This document shows, in pieces, positions 34,612 through 42,834 of a DNA stretch of 43,457 bases (positions are counted from its first letter, which is position 1; each line of letters begins with the position of its first letter). The DNA lies in the NCBI GenBank assembly GCA_903832295.1, contig CAILAZ010000208.1, positions 1 through 43,457 on the forward strand, read 5' to 3'. The DNA is from an uncultured Acidobacteriota bacterium (GTDB lineage Bacteria > Acidobacteriota > Terriglobia > Terriglobales > Acidobacteriaceae). The position numbers and the translations under genes were made by a program. Under the pieces are notes generated by a model, which did no database searches, was not told where the DNA came from, and saw only the letters and a program-made list of their open reading frames with translations.

Positions 34612-35943
34612 CTACTTGCCGTGACCTTCGTGACCGCCACCACCACCGGAACGTCCAGCCCCGCTTGAACGGGCTCCACCGCTAGGGTGACTGGCCCCGC
34701 TCGGACGTGAGGCACTCGGAGCCGTGTGGCCCGTAGAGGGAGCTCGGCTTGCTACGTTGCCGGTCGGGCGCCCATAGCTACCACCCGGACGTGCCACGTT
34801 GGAGCCTGGTCGATTAAAGGTGCCTGCGTTGCGCCCTGCAACGTTGCTTGTGCCTGACGGCCTGCTTATGCCCGACGGTCTGCTCACGTTGTTCGTTCCA
34901 CGATAGCCAACGCCCGGCCGATTCACTGTGCCACCCTGGCGGTTGAATCCCCCAGATGGTCGAGCATAGGCCCCTCGAACTCCATAGCCGCGCGGTGGTC
35001 CGCCAGGCCGGTTATACCCGTGGTTGATCACAGTTGTGCTGCGGGTAATGTACGTATTGTGGTTATAAAACACCGAGTGATTCCGCCATCCCATGCCCCA
35101 GTGATTCCATCCCCAGCCCCAATGGGAGAAGTAGCCGATACCGATTCCAATTCCAAAACCGATAGCCAGTCCTCCAAAGAACACTCCGGGAGGCGGGTAG
35201 TAATAGTATCCGGGATACATCGGTAGTGGAGGACCATACACCACCCAAGGGTCATAAACAGGGACATAAACTACGGTCGGGTTGGCCGGTGCAATCGCAA
35301 TCGTACCGCCTTCATTGGATACTGTCTGCTGCTGCGTGTTCCGCAGTTGACCCGCATTCTGGGCTTTCTGGCGCATCGCCTGCACCGAGTCCATTACATC
35401 CTGGGGCTGATTGTAGTAGGCATTGCCCAGGTCCGTAGTCCACTGGAGGTTCTTGTCCATTTGTGCCAGCACGGTTGGGAAGGCCGTAAGCGCTTTTACG
35501 CTCGGGTCCCAGTTGCGCGTGTCTGCCCCCGCTGCGATTTGTTCCGGCGTTGCATTGCCTTGCGCCTGGCGCCACCGGTCAGCTTCCACCACCTGGGTTG
35601 GATAAGTTGCGGCAGCTAGCACCTGTGCGACCAGCGCATCAGGGTACAAGGCGATAGGGGCGACCAGTTGGTCGAGTTGCTCGGCAGAGAGGGGTTGTCC
35701 CTGCGGTGCCTGCTGCCCGTCATCCATCGGGGGAGCCGTTTGCTCCTGGCCGGATTGCGCGAATGCGGTCCCTTGTCCCATCGGAATCATGACCATTAGC
35801 ACGCTGAGCGTGAGAGCAAGCAATTGCCGGACTGATCGTCCGATCTGCTGCCATTGAAGAGATGCACTCGGTTGTGGTTCTAGAACGCCCTGAAGTATTG
35901 CTCTAAACCATCCGTGTGCTTGAGAGCCTGTATCAAATTTCAT
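34612..35943 (-). CDS. DUF3300 protein, exported, with glycine-rich hydrophobic patch and RPSG-rich tail
   Basis: A 443-residue protein. ATG 35943 has GAGGAG 7 nt upstream; the in-frame GTG at 35958 overlaps that site. Residues about 40-62 are a signal/anchor segment (LLALTLSVLMVMIPMGQG, cut after AFAQ), giving an unusually long n-region. The DUF3300 core (about 85-235) shows LDQLVAPIALYPDALVAQVL, AATYPTQVVEADRW and VVYVPVYDPWVVYG. Then comes a Gly/aromatic stretch (FFGGLAIGFGIGIGIGYF, HWGWGWNHWGMGW) and a basic low-complexity tail of RPSG/RPG units. The function of DUF3300 is unknown; the composition suggests envelope association. A small hairpin (GCAGAG-TTG-CTCTGC, 35964-35978) sits in the leader. 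Confidence 0.88.
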   Translation of the reverse strand: MKFDTGSQAHGWFRAILQGVLEPQPSASLQWQQIGRSVRQLLALTLSVLMVMIPMGQGTAFAQSGQEQTAPPMDDGQQAPQGQPLSAEQLDQLVAPIALYPDALVAQVLAAATYPTQVVEADRWRQAQGNATPEQIAAGADTRNWDPSVKALTAFPTVLAQMDKNLQWTTDLGNAYYNQPQDVMDSVQAMRQKAQNAGQLRNTQQQTVSNEGGTIAIAPANPTVVYVPVYDPWVVYGPPLPMYPGYYYYPPPGVFFGGLAIGFGIGIGIGYFSHWGWGWNHWGMGWRNHSVFYNHNTYITRSTTVINHGYNRPGGPPRGYGVRGAYARPSGGFNRQGGTVNRPGVGYRGTNNVSRPSGISRPSGTSNVAGRNAGTFNRPGSNVARPGGSYGRPTGNVASRAPSTGHTAPSASRPSGASHPSGGARSSGAGRSGGGGGHEGHGK

Positions 35944-36606
35944 AGTTTCGCTCCTCACGCGCAGCAGAGTTGCTCTGCGCCGACGGGTAATGAAGCAAAC
36001 CCCATCCAGTGCAGGTAGTTGCGCTACAAGTCCAGAAACTCACGATCTTCCTTTGCGCCAAGGAGTTCCGGGGGTGCATTCGACGGGAGCCTAAGCCTTC
36101 AGCCGAGGTCTCGACAGCGGCTAATCCGTTCAGGAACAACTATCTGCTTTCTGCACCCCGAGAATTGAGAGTGCAGACACTAATTGCGCGGCGAATCTTC
36201 TCCCTAATGGCCTTCTTTCTGTCCAATCCAAGCTGCCGATCAGCGTACGTTCCTCAACCTGCTTCCTATCCGCTTCCAATTATCTCTGCCCTACCTTCAG
36301 GTTGATTCCGCATGCCAAGGCATCGGCAATGCCAATTGTCTGTACCGTAATACAAGTGCCTGCAGAGCGGAAATCCAAACAATTTATGGCCAGCATCACC
36401 TTTTGCTATCTCAGGAAAGATCACGAGCAACATACCAGCCCTAAAGTGAATCCAAATTGACAACTCTGCGAGAGCTTAATCCCGTTCGGGCAAAGTTCAT
36501 CACCGCATCCTGTTTCCATCGGCCAGCAGCATTGTGCAACTTTGTGTGCAGTTCAGGGAGTTTTCAGTTCATTCGGATTCAATTTGTCGTTCTGTGGAGG
36601 AAGCAC
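35944..36606. promoter_or_regulatory. 663-bp intergenic region between divergent DUF3300 and EXORDIUM-like genes
   Basis: No convincing gene is seen; short frames here (36009-36305, 36266-36463) lack family phrases and ribosome sites. It should hold both divergent promoters. A TTGACA hexamer at 36457-36462 points toward the plus-strand gene, but I find no good -10 at 16-18 bp. The small hairpin at 35964-35978 belongs to the DUF3300 leader. Confidence 0.4.
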
Positions 36607-37530
36607 ATGAAGTGGTTCGCTATTCCCGTCGTATTGTTTGCCAGCGTGGTCGGACTCGCCCAGTCGGATGCTGCGAGAGAGACCACAAGCCCAGAAAACC
36701 TCGTCAATCGGCAGGAACCGCCCATCCTGGGGATTCACTGGTCGCGTGATTTTCAGGCGACGCGTGACTTTCAGGCTCTAAGGGCTGCTCGTGCCTCCGC
36801 AAACATGACTTACCATGGCGGAAAAATCATGACAACCGCAGTCACGGAGGCAATCTTCTGGGGAACCACGTGGGCAACCTACTCAGGCGACAAGATTTCC
36901 GGCATAGACACCTGGTATCTGGGTTTCGGCAATTCGAACTATGCGAAAACCTCGGACGAATACACCGGGACGAATGGGCAAGTCGGGGCAGCCACCAGCC
37001 ATTTGGGGCACATCATTGACACTTCCAAGGCTTCTGGAGGCGCAACTACTTCCCCCATCCTTGCTGAAGTCTGCAAGGTCATTCCTAACCCTGACCCGTC
37101 CGGCAACGGCTATTACGCAGTCTATACCGACCTGCCCCGTGGCAATGCCGGATACTGTGCCTGGCATAGCGCAGGTACCTGTAAAGGCGTACCCGTGCAG
37201 TTTGCGTTCTTCTGGAAACTGGATGGTGATGCAGGGTGTGATCCTGCCGATACCTCGAATCTTCATTCGCAGGGACTCGCGGCAATCGCCAATGTCTCTG
37301 GCCATGAACTCTCCGAAGCCCGCACTGATCCCACCACGCCTGGCGCTTGGTACGACTCCACCGGGGCTGAAAATGGCGACAAGTGCGCGTGGACATTCGG
37401 CGCCCCGCTCGTCACATTCTCGAATGGATCTCAGTGGAAGATTCAGGGCGAGTGGTCAAACGCCGCATACACGGCGGGCACAGGTTATGCGAACAGTTCG
37501 GGACAGAAAGGCTGCCTGAGCGGAAAGTAA
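36607..37530 (+). CDS. Secreted EXORDIUM / phosphate-induced (Phi-1)-like protein with HExxE motif
   Basis: A 307-residue secreted protein. The open frame begins at 36457, but ATG 36607 has GGAGGA just upstream and gives a signal peptide (MKWFAIPVVLFASVVGLAQS). After a propeptide-like stretch, the order of landmarks follows plant EXORDIUM: YHGGKIMTTAVTEAIFWG, a GNAGYCAWH segment, NVSGHELSEARTDP followed by AWYD, GDKCAWTFG, and QWKIQGEWSN near a terminal GC. The segment HELSE (His233, Glu234, Glu237) has an HExxE form typical of zinc peptidases; the plant proteins I recall have lost it. Several Cys pairs fit secretion. The assignment is from remembered sequences, so family membership is probable and peptidase activity is only inferred. 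It is transcribed alone, convergent with the glycosyltransferase. Confidence 0.65.
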   Translation: MKWFAIPVVLFASVVGLAQSDAARETTSPENLVNRQEPPILGIHWSRDFQATRDFQALRAARASANMTYHGGKIMTTAVTEAIFWGTTWATYSGDKISGIDTWYLGFGNSNYAKTSDEYTGTNGQVGAATSHLGHIIDTSKASGGATTSPILAEVCKVIPNPDPSGNGYYAVYTDLPRGNAGYCAWHSAGTCKGVPVQFAFFWKLDGDAGCDPADTSNLHSQGLAAIANVSGHELSEARTDPTTPGAWYDSTGAENGDKCAWTFGAPLVTFSNGSQWKIQGEWSNAAYTAGTGYANSSGQKGCLSGK

Positions 37531-37551
37531 CGCAGCGGTTTCAGTCTTTGG

Positions 37552-37587
37552 CGTGCGGGGATGCACTGATCGCGGGCACCCCGCACG
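37552..37587. terminator. Inverted repeat between convergent genes, possible terminator
   Basis: CGTGCGGGG (37552-37560) and CCCCGCACG (37579-37587) form a 9-bp G/C-rich stem around an 18-nt loop, between the stops of the EXORDIUM-like gene and the glycosyltransferase. The loop is long and there is no T-tract, so termination is likely but not certain. Confidence 0.5.
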
Positions 37588-37602
37588 TCGCCTTGCGCGC
37601 CC

Positions 37603-39270
37603 TCACTTGATGTCGTACAGCAAGATAGAATGACCGACGGTCTGAACCGGATGGTACTGGTTCAGCCACCCATATCTGTCAGGATAGGTTTTCAACTTCC
37701 AGAGGCTGATTGCGATCACTCCTTTGGAGGGCACCCTCGGGAGCAGTTCGCGCCACGGGGGAAGCGCAACACGCGAGAGATCGGCGCTTCCTTGATATGC
37801 GATGAGTACGGGACCGGATGTAGGGTAGTGCGCCAGCACGGCGCACAAACGATTCAAATCCTGACCGTAGTCCAGGTCGCTCTCCGCCGTGATGTAAGAA
37901 GCATACTGGCGGGTCGGCTCATTGAAGTAGGAAAGAAAGTCGGGGGCTGCGCTCCAGCAACTGAAAGCGTTGGCCGCGATGAACAATCCTATTACCAGTC
38001 CACGGGCAACCGGAAGCTTAATGAGAGTCCAAATCCTGTATGCACCCGCAGCCGCCAGCATTGCGACAAAGGGCATGATCACCAGGACATGGCGCGATCC
38101 CAGATTCACGTTTGATATGCACGCAAAGACCAATGGACAGAAGATCCCGACCAACAGCAGGGACGTAAATTCGCGATGGCGCTGATTCTGCGGTAAAAGC
38201 GCGTAGATCAGTCCTGTCGCGGCGAGCAATAGAATCGGGACGGGAAGTTTCGCAAGCAGGAGTACCGGAAAGAAATACAGACGTCCTGATTGCGAAATTT
38301 CGCCCATGAAGTAGCTCCACTGTCCCACTGAATTCCTGAGATACAGCTCCTGCAGTCCCAGAAAGAACTCGGGAGCCGGGACGAGATTCATCGCATGATG
38401 AACTCCCGACTGGAGCAGTCCCGGTCTCTTCAGGAATGAACTAATAAAAGGAAATTCAATACCGGAGAAAGATGTGGGACCAACGGAAAAACGGTGCACT
38501 GCCCAGATCGTGAATCCCGTTGCAGCCAGAGCTTGGATCCTCCATGTCGCTGCCATTTTGGGTTTTTGAAACCAGGCACGCTCAGTTAACTCCAGAACTG
38601 CATAGATCAGGATAAGAAACGGAATTGCTGAGAACTTTGCGGTCACTGCGGCCCCAGTCGCAAGCCCCATGCAGATTGAAGTTTTCGTCCCCGAATTCTC
38701 CCTCCAGCACAGCCGCATAGTCACTGCGAGCAGAATCAGCGCCGTCACCGGCATGTCAGTGGTTGCAATGGAAGAGTGCGCAAGGACAGAGGGATTTGTG
38801 GTGTAGAGCGCGACTGACAGTGCTCCCCAGGTTGCCCCCATGAATCTGCGCGTCCAATGCCAGACCAGCCAGCAACTGAGCCAGAAAAATGGCAGCACGC
38901 CCAGCCGAGCGAGGGTCAGATTTCTCATGTAAAGCCCATCGCTTGCGAGAATCCGGTTTCCTTCGTTCCAGATCAGTGCTTCTCCGTGTGAGCGAAGCCC
39001 TGCACAGAAGGGAAGGAAGGCGATCGCTACCCGCCCAAGGGGAGGATGCAGATAGTCATAATCATAGACCCCGCGATCTAACCACTCCATGCCGCATGCC
39101 AGGTGCGCCGGTTCGTCGTAGGTCTGGTTGAACACTCCGTAGGTGCCCGCAATGAACAGTGTCGCAATCAGCACGGAAAGCAGTGCTAGTGCTGCCGCAC
39201 TGCGATCACGACGGACGCTACTGGATGCTGGAGCTTCGATAACCGGAACGTCCTCTGAAAGTCTCTGCAT
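37603..39270 (-). CDS. GT39/ArnT-like polytopic membrane glycosyltransferase
   Basis: A 555-residue multi-spanning protein of the PMT/ArnT (GT-C) type, which transfers a sugar from a polyprenyl-phosphate donor on the outer face of the inner membrane. The open frame starts at 39393, but the first 41 residues look non-coding; ATG 39270 puts the first helix at about 25-45, though no strong ribosome site is seen. After TM1 the catalytic-loop acidic pair appears as Asp52-Glu53 in TYDEPAHLACG, with YLHPPLGR (74-81) following, both typical of the family. About eleven hydrophobic helices follow, with a soluble C-terminal region from about 455. The acceptor (lipid A, protein or glycan) cannot be read. 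It is the first gene upstream of which a tRNA lies on the same strand. Confidence 0.85.
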   Translation of the reverse strand: MQRLSEDVPVIEAPASSSVRRDRSAAALALLSVLIATLFIAGTYGVFNQTYDEPAHLACGMEWLDRGVYDYDYLHPPLGRVAIAFLPFCAGLRSHGEALIWNEGNRILASDGLYMRNLTLARLGVLPFFWLSCWLVWHWTRRFMGATWGALSVALYTTNPSVLAHSSIATTDMPVTALILLAVTMRLCWRENSGTKTSICMGLATGAAVTAKFSAIPFLILIYAVLELTERAWFQKPKMAATWRIQALAATGFTIWAVHRFSVGPTSFSGIEFPFISSFLKRPGLLQSGVHHAMNLVPAPEFFLGLQELYLRNSVGQWSYFMGEISQSGRLYFFPVLLLAKLPVPILLLAATGLIYALLPQNQRHREFTSLLLVGIFCPLVFACISNVNLGSRHVLVIMPFVAMLAAAGAYRIWTLIKLPVARGLVIGLFIAANAFSCWSAAPDFLSYFNEPTRQYASYITAESDLDYGQDLNRLCAVLAHYPTSGPVLIAYQGSADLSRVALPPWRELLPRVPSKGVIAISLWKLKTYPDRYGWLNQYHPVQTVGHSILLYDIK

Positions 39271-39460
39271 GCTGATTCTGATGAAAGCACCGCACGGAAA
39301 CGCAAAGTCCGTAGGAGCAGCATGTATGAGTAGGTACAGGCAGCATAGCTCGGCCAATCCCGAAGCACAACTCAGGAATCCCTGCTGCTGCACACATCTA
39401 TATAGAAATTTCAGAGGGGAAGCTGGTTTGCTTGCAAAGGAGTGATTCTGTAAGGCTTTT

Positions 39461-39537
39461 TGGTGGCGGCGCGTGGACTCGAACCACGGACCTACGGATT
39501 ATGAGACCGTCGCTCTAACCGGCTGAGCTACGCCGCC
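39461..39537 (-). tRNA. tRNA-Met (anticodon CAU)
   Basis: The minus strand folds as a full cloverleaf of 77 nt including an encoded CCA: acceptor stem GGCGGCG/CGCCGCC, D-arm GCTC-AGCCGGTTAGA-GC, anticodon stem ACGGT/TCCGT... around loop CTCATAA (anticodon CAU at 39501-39503), T-arm CGTGG-TTCGAGT-CCACG and discriminator A. The GTAGCTCAG start and A73 resemble elongator tRNA-Met. A CAU anticodon could also belong to tRNA-Ile2 read after lysidine modification. The first acceptor pair is G-C, which argues against initiator tRNA. Confidence 0.93.
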
Positions 39538-39617
39538 ACGGGCCATCTGCCGGAAGGTCCTGTTTGGCGCAGGCAGGCAGACGGCATGCGGTCAGGAATC
39601 GACCGACAACCCTGATT

Positions 39618-40922
39618 CTATTGGGCCTTGGGATCAGTGTCAAACCTGTCGAGAATCTGGCGGCGTGACTCCTGATGAAGCGCTTGGGCTTTCAGTTCAT
39701 TCAACGCTCCTAAGTCCTCGTTCCATCTCTTGCCGTCCTTCGCATTCCGAAGTGTTGGGTGGAAACTGCCGAGATAGCGGACTATTTCCTTCTGCAATGG
39801 CGCGTCGATGTGAGCGAATTTGTCCTTCTGCAACCTGCGCAGCAACTCCCGGAAAGTTTCATCCGCAAGAACATATTCGCCTGCGCGGGTTGGCGAACCC
39901 GTGTCCAGATCGCACTCCGGGAAAGTGGTTTCCCCGCCCTCCACCCGCTTCAATTCAGTTCGCAGTGCAGCCACCGTCTGGTTCACGCTCTCCATGTAGA
40001 GGTCTTCCGTCTTCGGCGTCGGATCCTTGTAGGAAAGCCCACGGAATGGGCCTACTTTCGGCACGATCCGCAAGAAAAATGCCAGGATGCGAGCGCCCGG
40101 TCCCGGTTTCGAATAGTCGCGTCCCCACTTCTTTTCATAATCCGCGCGCGACAGGTGGTAAAGGAAGAGCTTGCGATTGAAGTTCGGAATCTCTCGAGCC
40201 ATTCTCTTTCCTCGACTCGCCAGGGCGACCTTGGTCATCTCTGGGATGACCTTGCTCACGGCTCGGCGATAGCTTCCGATTGCGAGGTCTTCGTGTGTGA
40301 GCACTTCCTCTAGAGGGAGTCCGTAGGTCTTTTGGAAAGCCCGCTCCAATTGTCCCTTTGCCACCTGGAAGTCGATGAAATCGTGAAAGCTCTGGGGAGG
40401 ATACCGGTGTAGCGCAACCTGCAAGACATCGAATCCGAACTCAGTCCGCAGGTGTTCAACGCGGGCCTCGTCATACGTTACAACCGGACCGAACTTGCTG
40501 AGAAGTTTGGGGAATTCGATGGGAACGGCGCGATTAATGAACGGGTGTCCGTGAATATCGGAAACGTAATGAGCCAGCGAACCGGCAGCAAATGCCAGCT
40601 CGTTGACGTCAGTTGCTTCCATGAACAGGTTTCTCTCGAATTCGCCGGTGCGCACGTAGTGTGTCAGGTCGCTGAACAGTCGATTGCCGAAGGGGTAGTA
40701 ACCGAGGTCCTGGATTACGGACCCGCCATATGCAAACGCGTGAGCACGGCGCATTTCCTCGGGAGTTGTGTGCGGGAATCTCCTCAACAGTAACGGACGG
40801 ATGCTGCTATCCCAAACAAGGTCCACCAATTCCTCGTGGGTCAGCACGGAGTAGCTGTATCCCGGCGCAATGAACAGCAGGCATGCGAGCAGGCAGCCGG
40901 TTGCTCTGCTCAGAATTCTCAT
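39618..40922 (-). CDS. Zinc-dependent phospholipase C-like exported protein
   Basis: A 434-residue protein of the zinc-dependent phospholipase C / S1-P1 nuclease-like helical fold. ATG 40922 overlaps the stop of the small membrane-protein gene as ATGA, which decides the start; the frame otherwise stays open to 41069. A signal peptide (MRILSRATGCLLACLLFIAPGYSYS) precedes candidate metal ligands in the expected order: His29 (LTHEEL), His61, Asp72, His88 (LTHYV), His118 and Asp122 (LAHYVSDIHGHP), His124/His126. The second half (about 230-434) is charged and helical, with no recognised domain. The enzyme may cut phospholipids outside the cytoplasm; substrate is not established. It is the last gene of the zwf cluster. 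Confidence 0.82.
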   Translation of the reverse strand: MRILSRATGCLLACLLFIAPGYSYSVLTHEELVDLVWDSSIRPLLLRRFPHTTPEEMRRAHAFAYGGSVIQDLGYYPFGNRLFSDLTHYVRTGEFERNLFMEATDVNELAFAAGSLAHYVSDIHGHPFINRAVPIEFPKLLSKFGPVVTYDEARVEHLRTEFGFDVLQVALHRYPPQSFHDFIDFQVAKGQLERAFQKTYGLPLEEVLTHEDLAIGSYRRAVSKVIPEMTKVALASRGKRMAREIPNFNRKLFLYHLSRADYEKKWGRDYSKPGPGARILAFFLRIVPKVGPFRGLSYKDPTPKTEDLYMESVNQTVAALRTELKRVEGGETTFPECDLDTGSPTRAGEYVLADETFRELLRRLQKDKFAHIDAPLQKEIVRYLGSFHPTLRNAKDGKRWNEDLGALNELKAQALHQESRRQILDRFDTDPKAQ

Positions 40923-41074
40923 CCGCGGGCGCGGCGGCCGCTGCTTAATGTCTCCAGAAACAGCAGCAGAATTGCTCCGAGCAGGAGCATGTGCAGACCT
41001 CCCCCAAAGATGTCTCCCGTCACCACCCCGGCGGTCCACCCTGCAAGCAGAACTATAAACAGTGTCCAAATCAA
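40919..41074 (-). CDS. 51-residue small membrane protein, DUF5670/lmo0937-like, TTG start
   Basis: A tiny gene easy to miss. Start TTG 41074 follows GGGAGGAA (about 11 nt away) and gives (M)IWTLFIVLLAGWTAGVV, a second hydrophobic stretch GGGLHMLLLGAILLLFLETL and the tail SSGRRARG. Two helices, the GG-x-HxLLL phrase and the terminal GRR match the pattern I know from the lmo0937-type family (about 50 residues, function unknown). The open frame extends to 41140 but the extra 22 codons overlap the zwf 3' end. It lies 25 nt after zwf and its TGA overlaps the phospholipase ATG, so the three are probably one operon with coupled translation. Confidence 0.7.
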   Translation of the reverse strand: MIWTLFIVLLAGWTAGVVTGDIFGGGLHMLLLGAILLLFLETLSSGRRARG

Positions 41075-41099
41075 TGCCCGGAATTCCTCCCTCTTATCT

Positions 41100-42650
41100 T
41101 CACCGCGGAAACCTTCGAAGCGTATTCCAGCGCCGGTCACCCCACATCAGGGCGCTGGCGATCTCCGGACCTTCGCTGCCCGCCGCATAATTTGGGAACT
41201 GCGGTTTCGGCAACTGGGCCCACGCCTCCTCAATCGGTGTGACAATGCGCCATTCCGCCTCCACCTCGTCGCCTCTTGTGAATAGCGTAGCGTCGCCCAT
41301 CATCACATCCAGCAGCAAGGTCTCGTAAGCCACTGGAGTGTTCATGCCGAACGCATCGCGATAACTGAAATCCGCCTTGACTGTGATGCCGTTCATCCCC
41401 AGGCCGGGTCGCTTTGCCCCGAATGAAATTGCAATTCCCTCATCGGGCTGGATCCGGATGCTGATGATATTCGGCTCAGGCTGGCGGTTCTGCCCACTCA
41501 CAAACAGCGCCTCCGGCGTTGGCTTAAAATGGACACGGATCTCAGTCATATGTTCCGCCATGCGCTTGCCGGTGCGAATGTAGAAAGGAACACCCGACCA
41601 CCGCCAGTTGTCCACGCGCAATTCCAGCGCTACGTATGTCTCGGACATCGAGTCCTCGGCAACGCCTGGCTCCTGCCGGTAGCCGCGCACCAGGTTTCCT
41701 TCCAGCACTCCCGGCCCGTACTGTCCCCGAACCGTGCGCCTTGCCACTTCCTCCAGCGTCATCGGGCGAATCGCCTTGAGCACCTGGACTTTCTGTTCGC
41801 GAACCGCGTCGGCATCCAGGCTGAATGGTGGTTCCATCGCGGTGATCGAGAGCAACTGCAGCAGATGATTCGCGACCATGTCGCGCAGCGCCCCCGTCTC
41901 TTCGTAAAACTTTGCCCGGTTCTCCACTCCCAGTGGTTCGGCAGCCGTGATCTCGACATAGTCGATAAAATTCCGGTTCCAGAGCGGCTCAAACAGTGAG
42001 TTTCCGAAGCGGAACATCAGGATGTTCTGTACCGTCTCCTTGCCGAGATAGTGGTCAATGCGGTAAACCGAACCCTCTTCGAAGACTCCAAGGACGGTCT
42101 TGTTCAAACTGCGGGCCGTCTCCAGGTCTCTTCCAAACGGCTTCTCCACCACGATTCTCGACCAGCCTTTGCCGTTCTGATTGAGCCCCGCTCCACCCAG
42201 TCCTGCTATCACTTTCGGCGCGATGGATGCGGGGACAGACAGATAGAACAGGTGATTGCTGCTGGAACCTGCAGCGCGCATCTCTTCCAGGCGCTTTGCT
42301 AATTCAGTGTAGGTATCTGCGGAATCCAGGTCTCCGGAAAGGTAGTTGAGCTTGCCGGCAAACTTCTGCCAGTTTTCCGCGCTGAAGGTCCGGGCGGCGT
42401 TGGACATCTCCACCGATTGCCGCATGGCAGCGCGGAAATCGTCGTTGCTCATCGCAGGCAGTCCGACACCGATAATGTCAAAGCCATGCCCGGTGCAACC
42501 CATCGACGTCAGGTCAAACACCGCCGGCAGCAGCTTGCGTCGCGCCAGGTCGCCAGAGCCGCCAAAGATGATCAGCACACACGGTTCCGCGGTAGGCAGC
42601 GGCTGCACTTCGATGCGTGCTGTTGGTGTCGCGGGAATCACGGTATTCAT
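41100..42650 (-). CDS. zwf: Glucose-6-phosphate 1-dehydrogenase
   Basis: Zwf oxidises glucose 6-phosphate to 6-phosphogluconolactone with NADP+ (or NAD+), feeding the oxidative pentose phosphate or Entner-Doudoroff pathway and giving NADPH. The open frame runs to 42815 through the upstream hairpin; ATG 42650 ([15 protein letters not shown]) gives 516 residues, normal for Zwf. Visible: nucleotide-binding [15 protein letters not shown] (29-43), EKPFGRDL (169-176), the active-site signature RIDHYLGKE with His200 (197-205), and [12 protein letters not shown] near the C-terminus. The Shine-Dalgarno is weak (AGGAC about 12 nt away). It follows the transaldolase/PGI gene, a natural pathway neighbour. 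Confidence 0.96.
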   Translation of the reverse strand: MNTVIPATPTARIEVQPLPTAEPCVLIIFGGSGDLARRKLLPAVFDLTSMGCTGHGFDIIGVGLPAMSNDDFRAAMRQSVEMSNAARTFSAENWQKFAGKLNYLSGDLDSADTYTELAKRLEEMRAAGSSSNHLFYLSVPASIAPKVIAGLGGAGLNQNGKGWSRIVVEKPFGRDLETARSLNKTVLGVFEEGSVYRIDHYLGKETVQNILMFRFGNSLFEPLWNRNFIDYVEITAAEPLGVENRAKFYEETGALRDMVANHLLQLLSITAMEPPFSLDADAVREQKVQVLKAIRPMTLEEVARRTVRGQYGPGVLEGNLVRGYRQEPGVAEDSMSETYVALELRVDNWRWSGVPFYIRTGKRMAEHMTEIRVHFKPTPEALFVSGQNRQPEPNIISIRIQPDEGIAISFGAKRPGLGMNGITVKADFSYRDAFGMNTPVAYETLLLDVMMGDATLFTRGDEVEAEWRIVTPIEEAWAQLPKPQFPNYAAGSEGPEIASALMWGDRRWNTLRRFPR

Positions 42651-42781
42651 GTTTTGTGGTCTGTCCTGTGACGCCAGTCGAGATTTCAAAGTCGAAAATT
42701 CCGCAGCCCCGCGGGGTCCGGAGAGGAAACAGAGAGTCTGCATTTTTTTGATGCTGGAGCGAGGGGTAAGGCCGCAACAAA

Positions 42782-42807
42782 TCGGCGCAGCCCGCAGGCT
42801 GCGCCGA
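42782..42807 (-). terminator. Hairpin between tal-pgi and zwf
   Basis: Perfect 11-bp stem TCGGCGCAGCC / GGCTGCGCCGA with a 4-nt loop, 27 bp after the PGI stop. On the minus strand it is followed by TTTGTTG, so it resembles an intrinsic terminator or an attenuator that lowers zwf expression relative to the upstream gene. zwf may then have its own promoter in 42651-42781. Confidence 0.7.
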
Positions 42808-42834
42808 ATGTTCACAATCCTGTTATGGATGCAT

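Noticed and set aside
34612..34990. Glycine/RPSG-rich tail as a possible collagen-like or silk-like repeat protein
   Set aside because: Units are irregular and short; it is better described as the low-complexity tail of a DUF3300 protein.
36457..36606. 50-codon N-terminal extension of the EXORDIUM-like gene
   Set aside because: It would place a Cys/Phe-rich stretch before a clear signal peptide; GGAGGA directly precedes ATG 36607.
42651..42815. 55-codon N-terminal extension of zwf
   Set aside because: It would overlap the terminator-like hairpin at 42782-42807 and its composition ([12 protein letters not shown]) is unlike Zwf N-termini.
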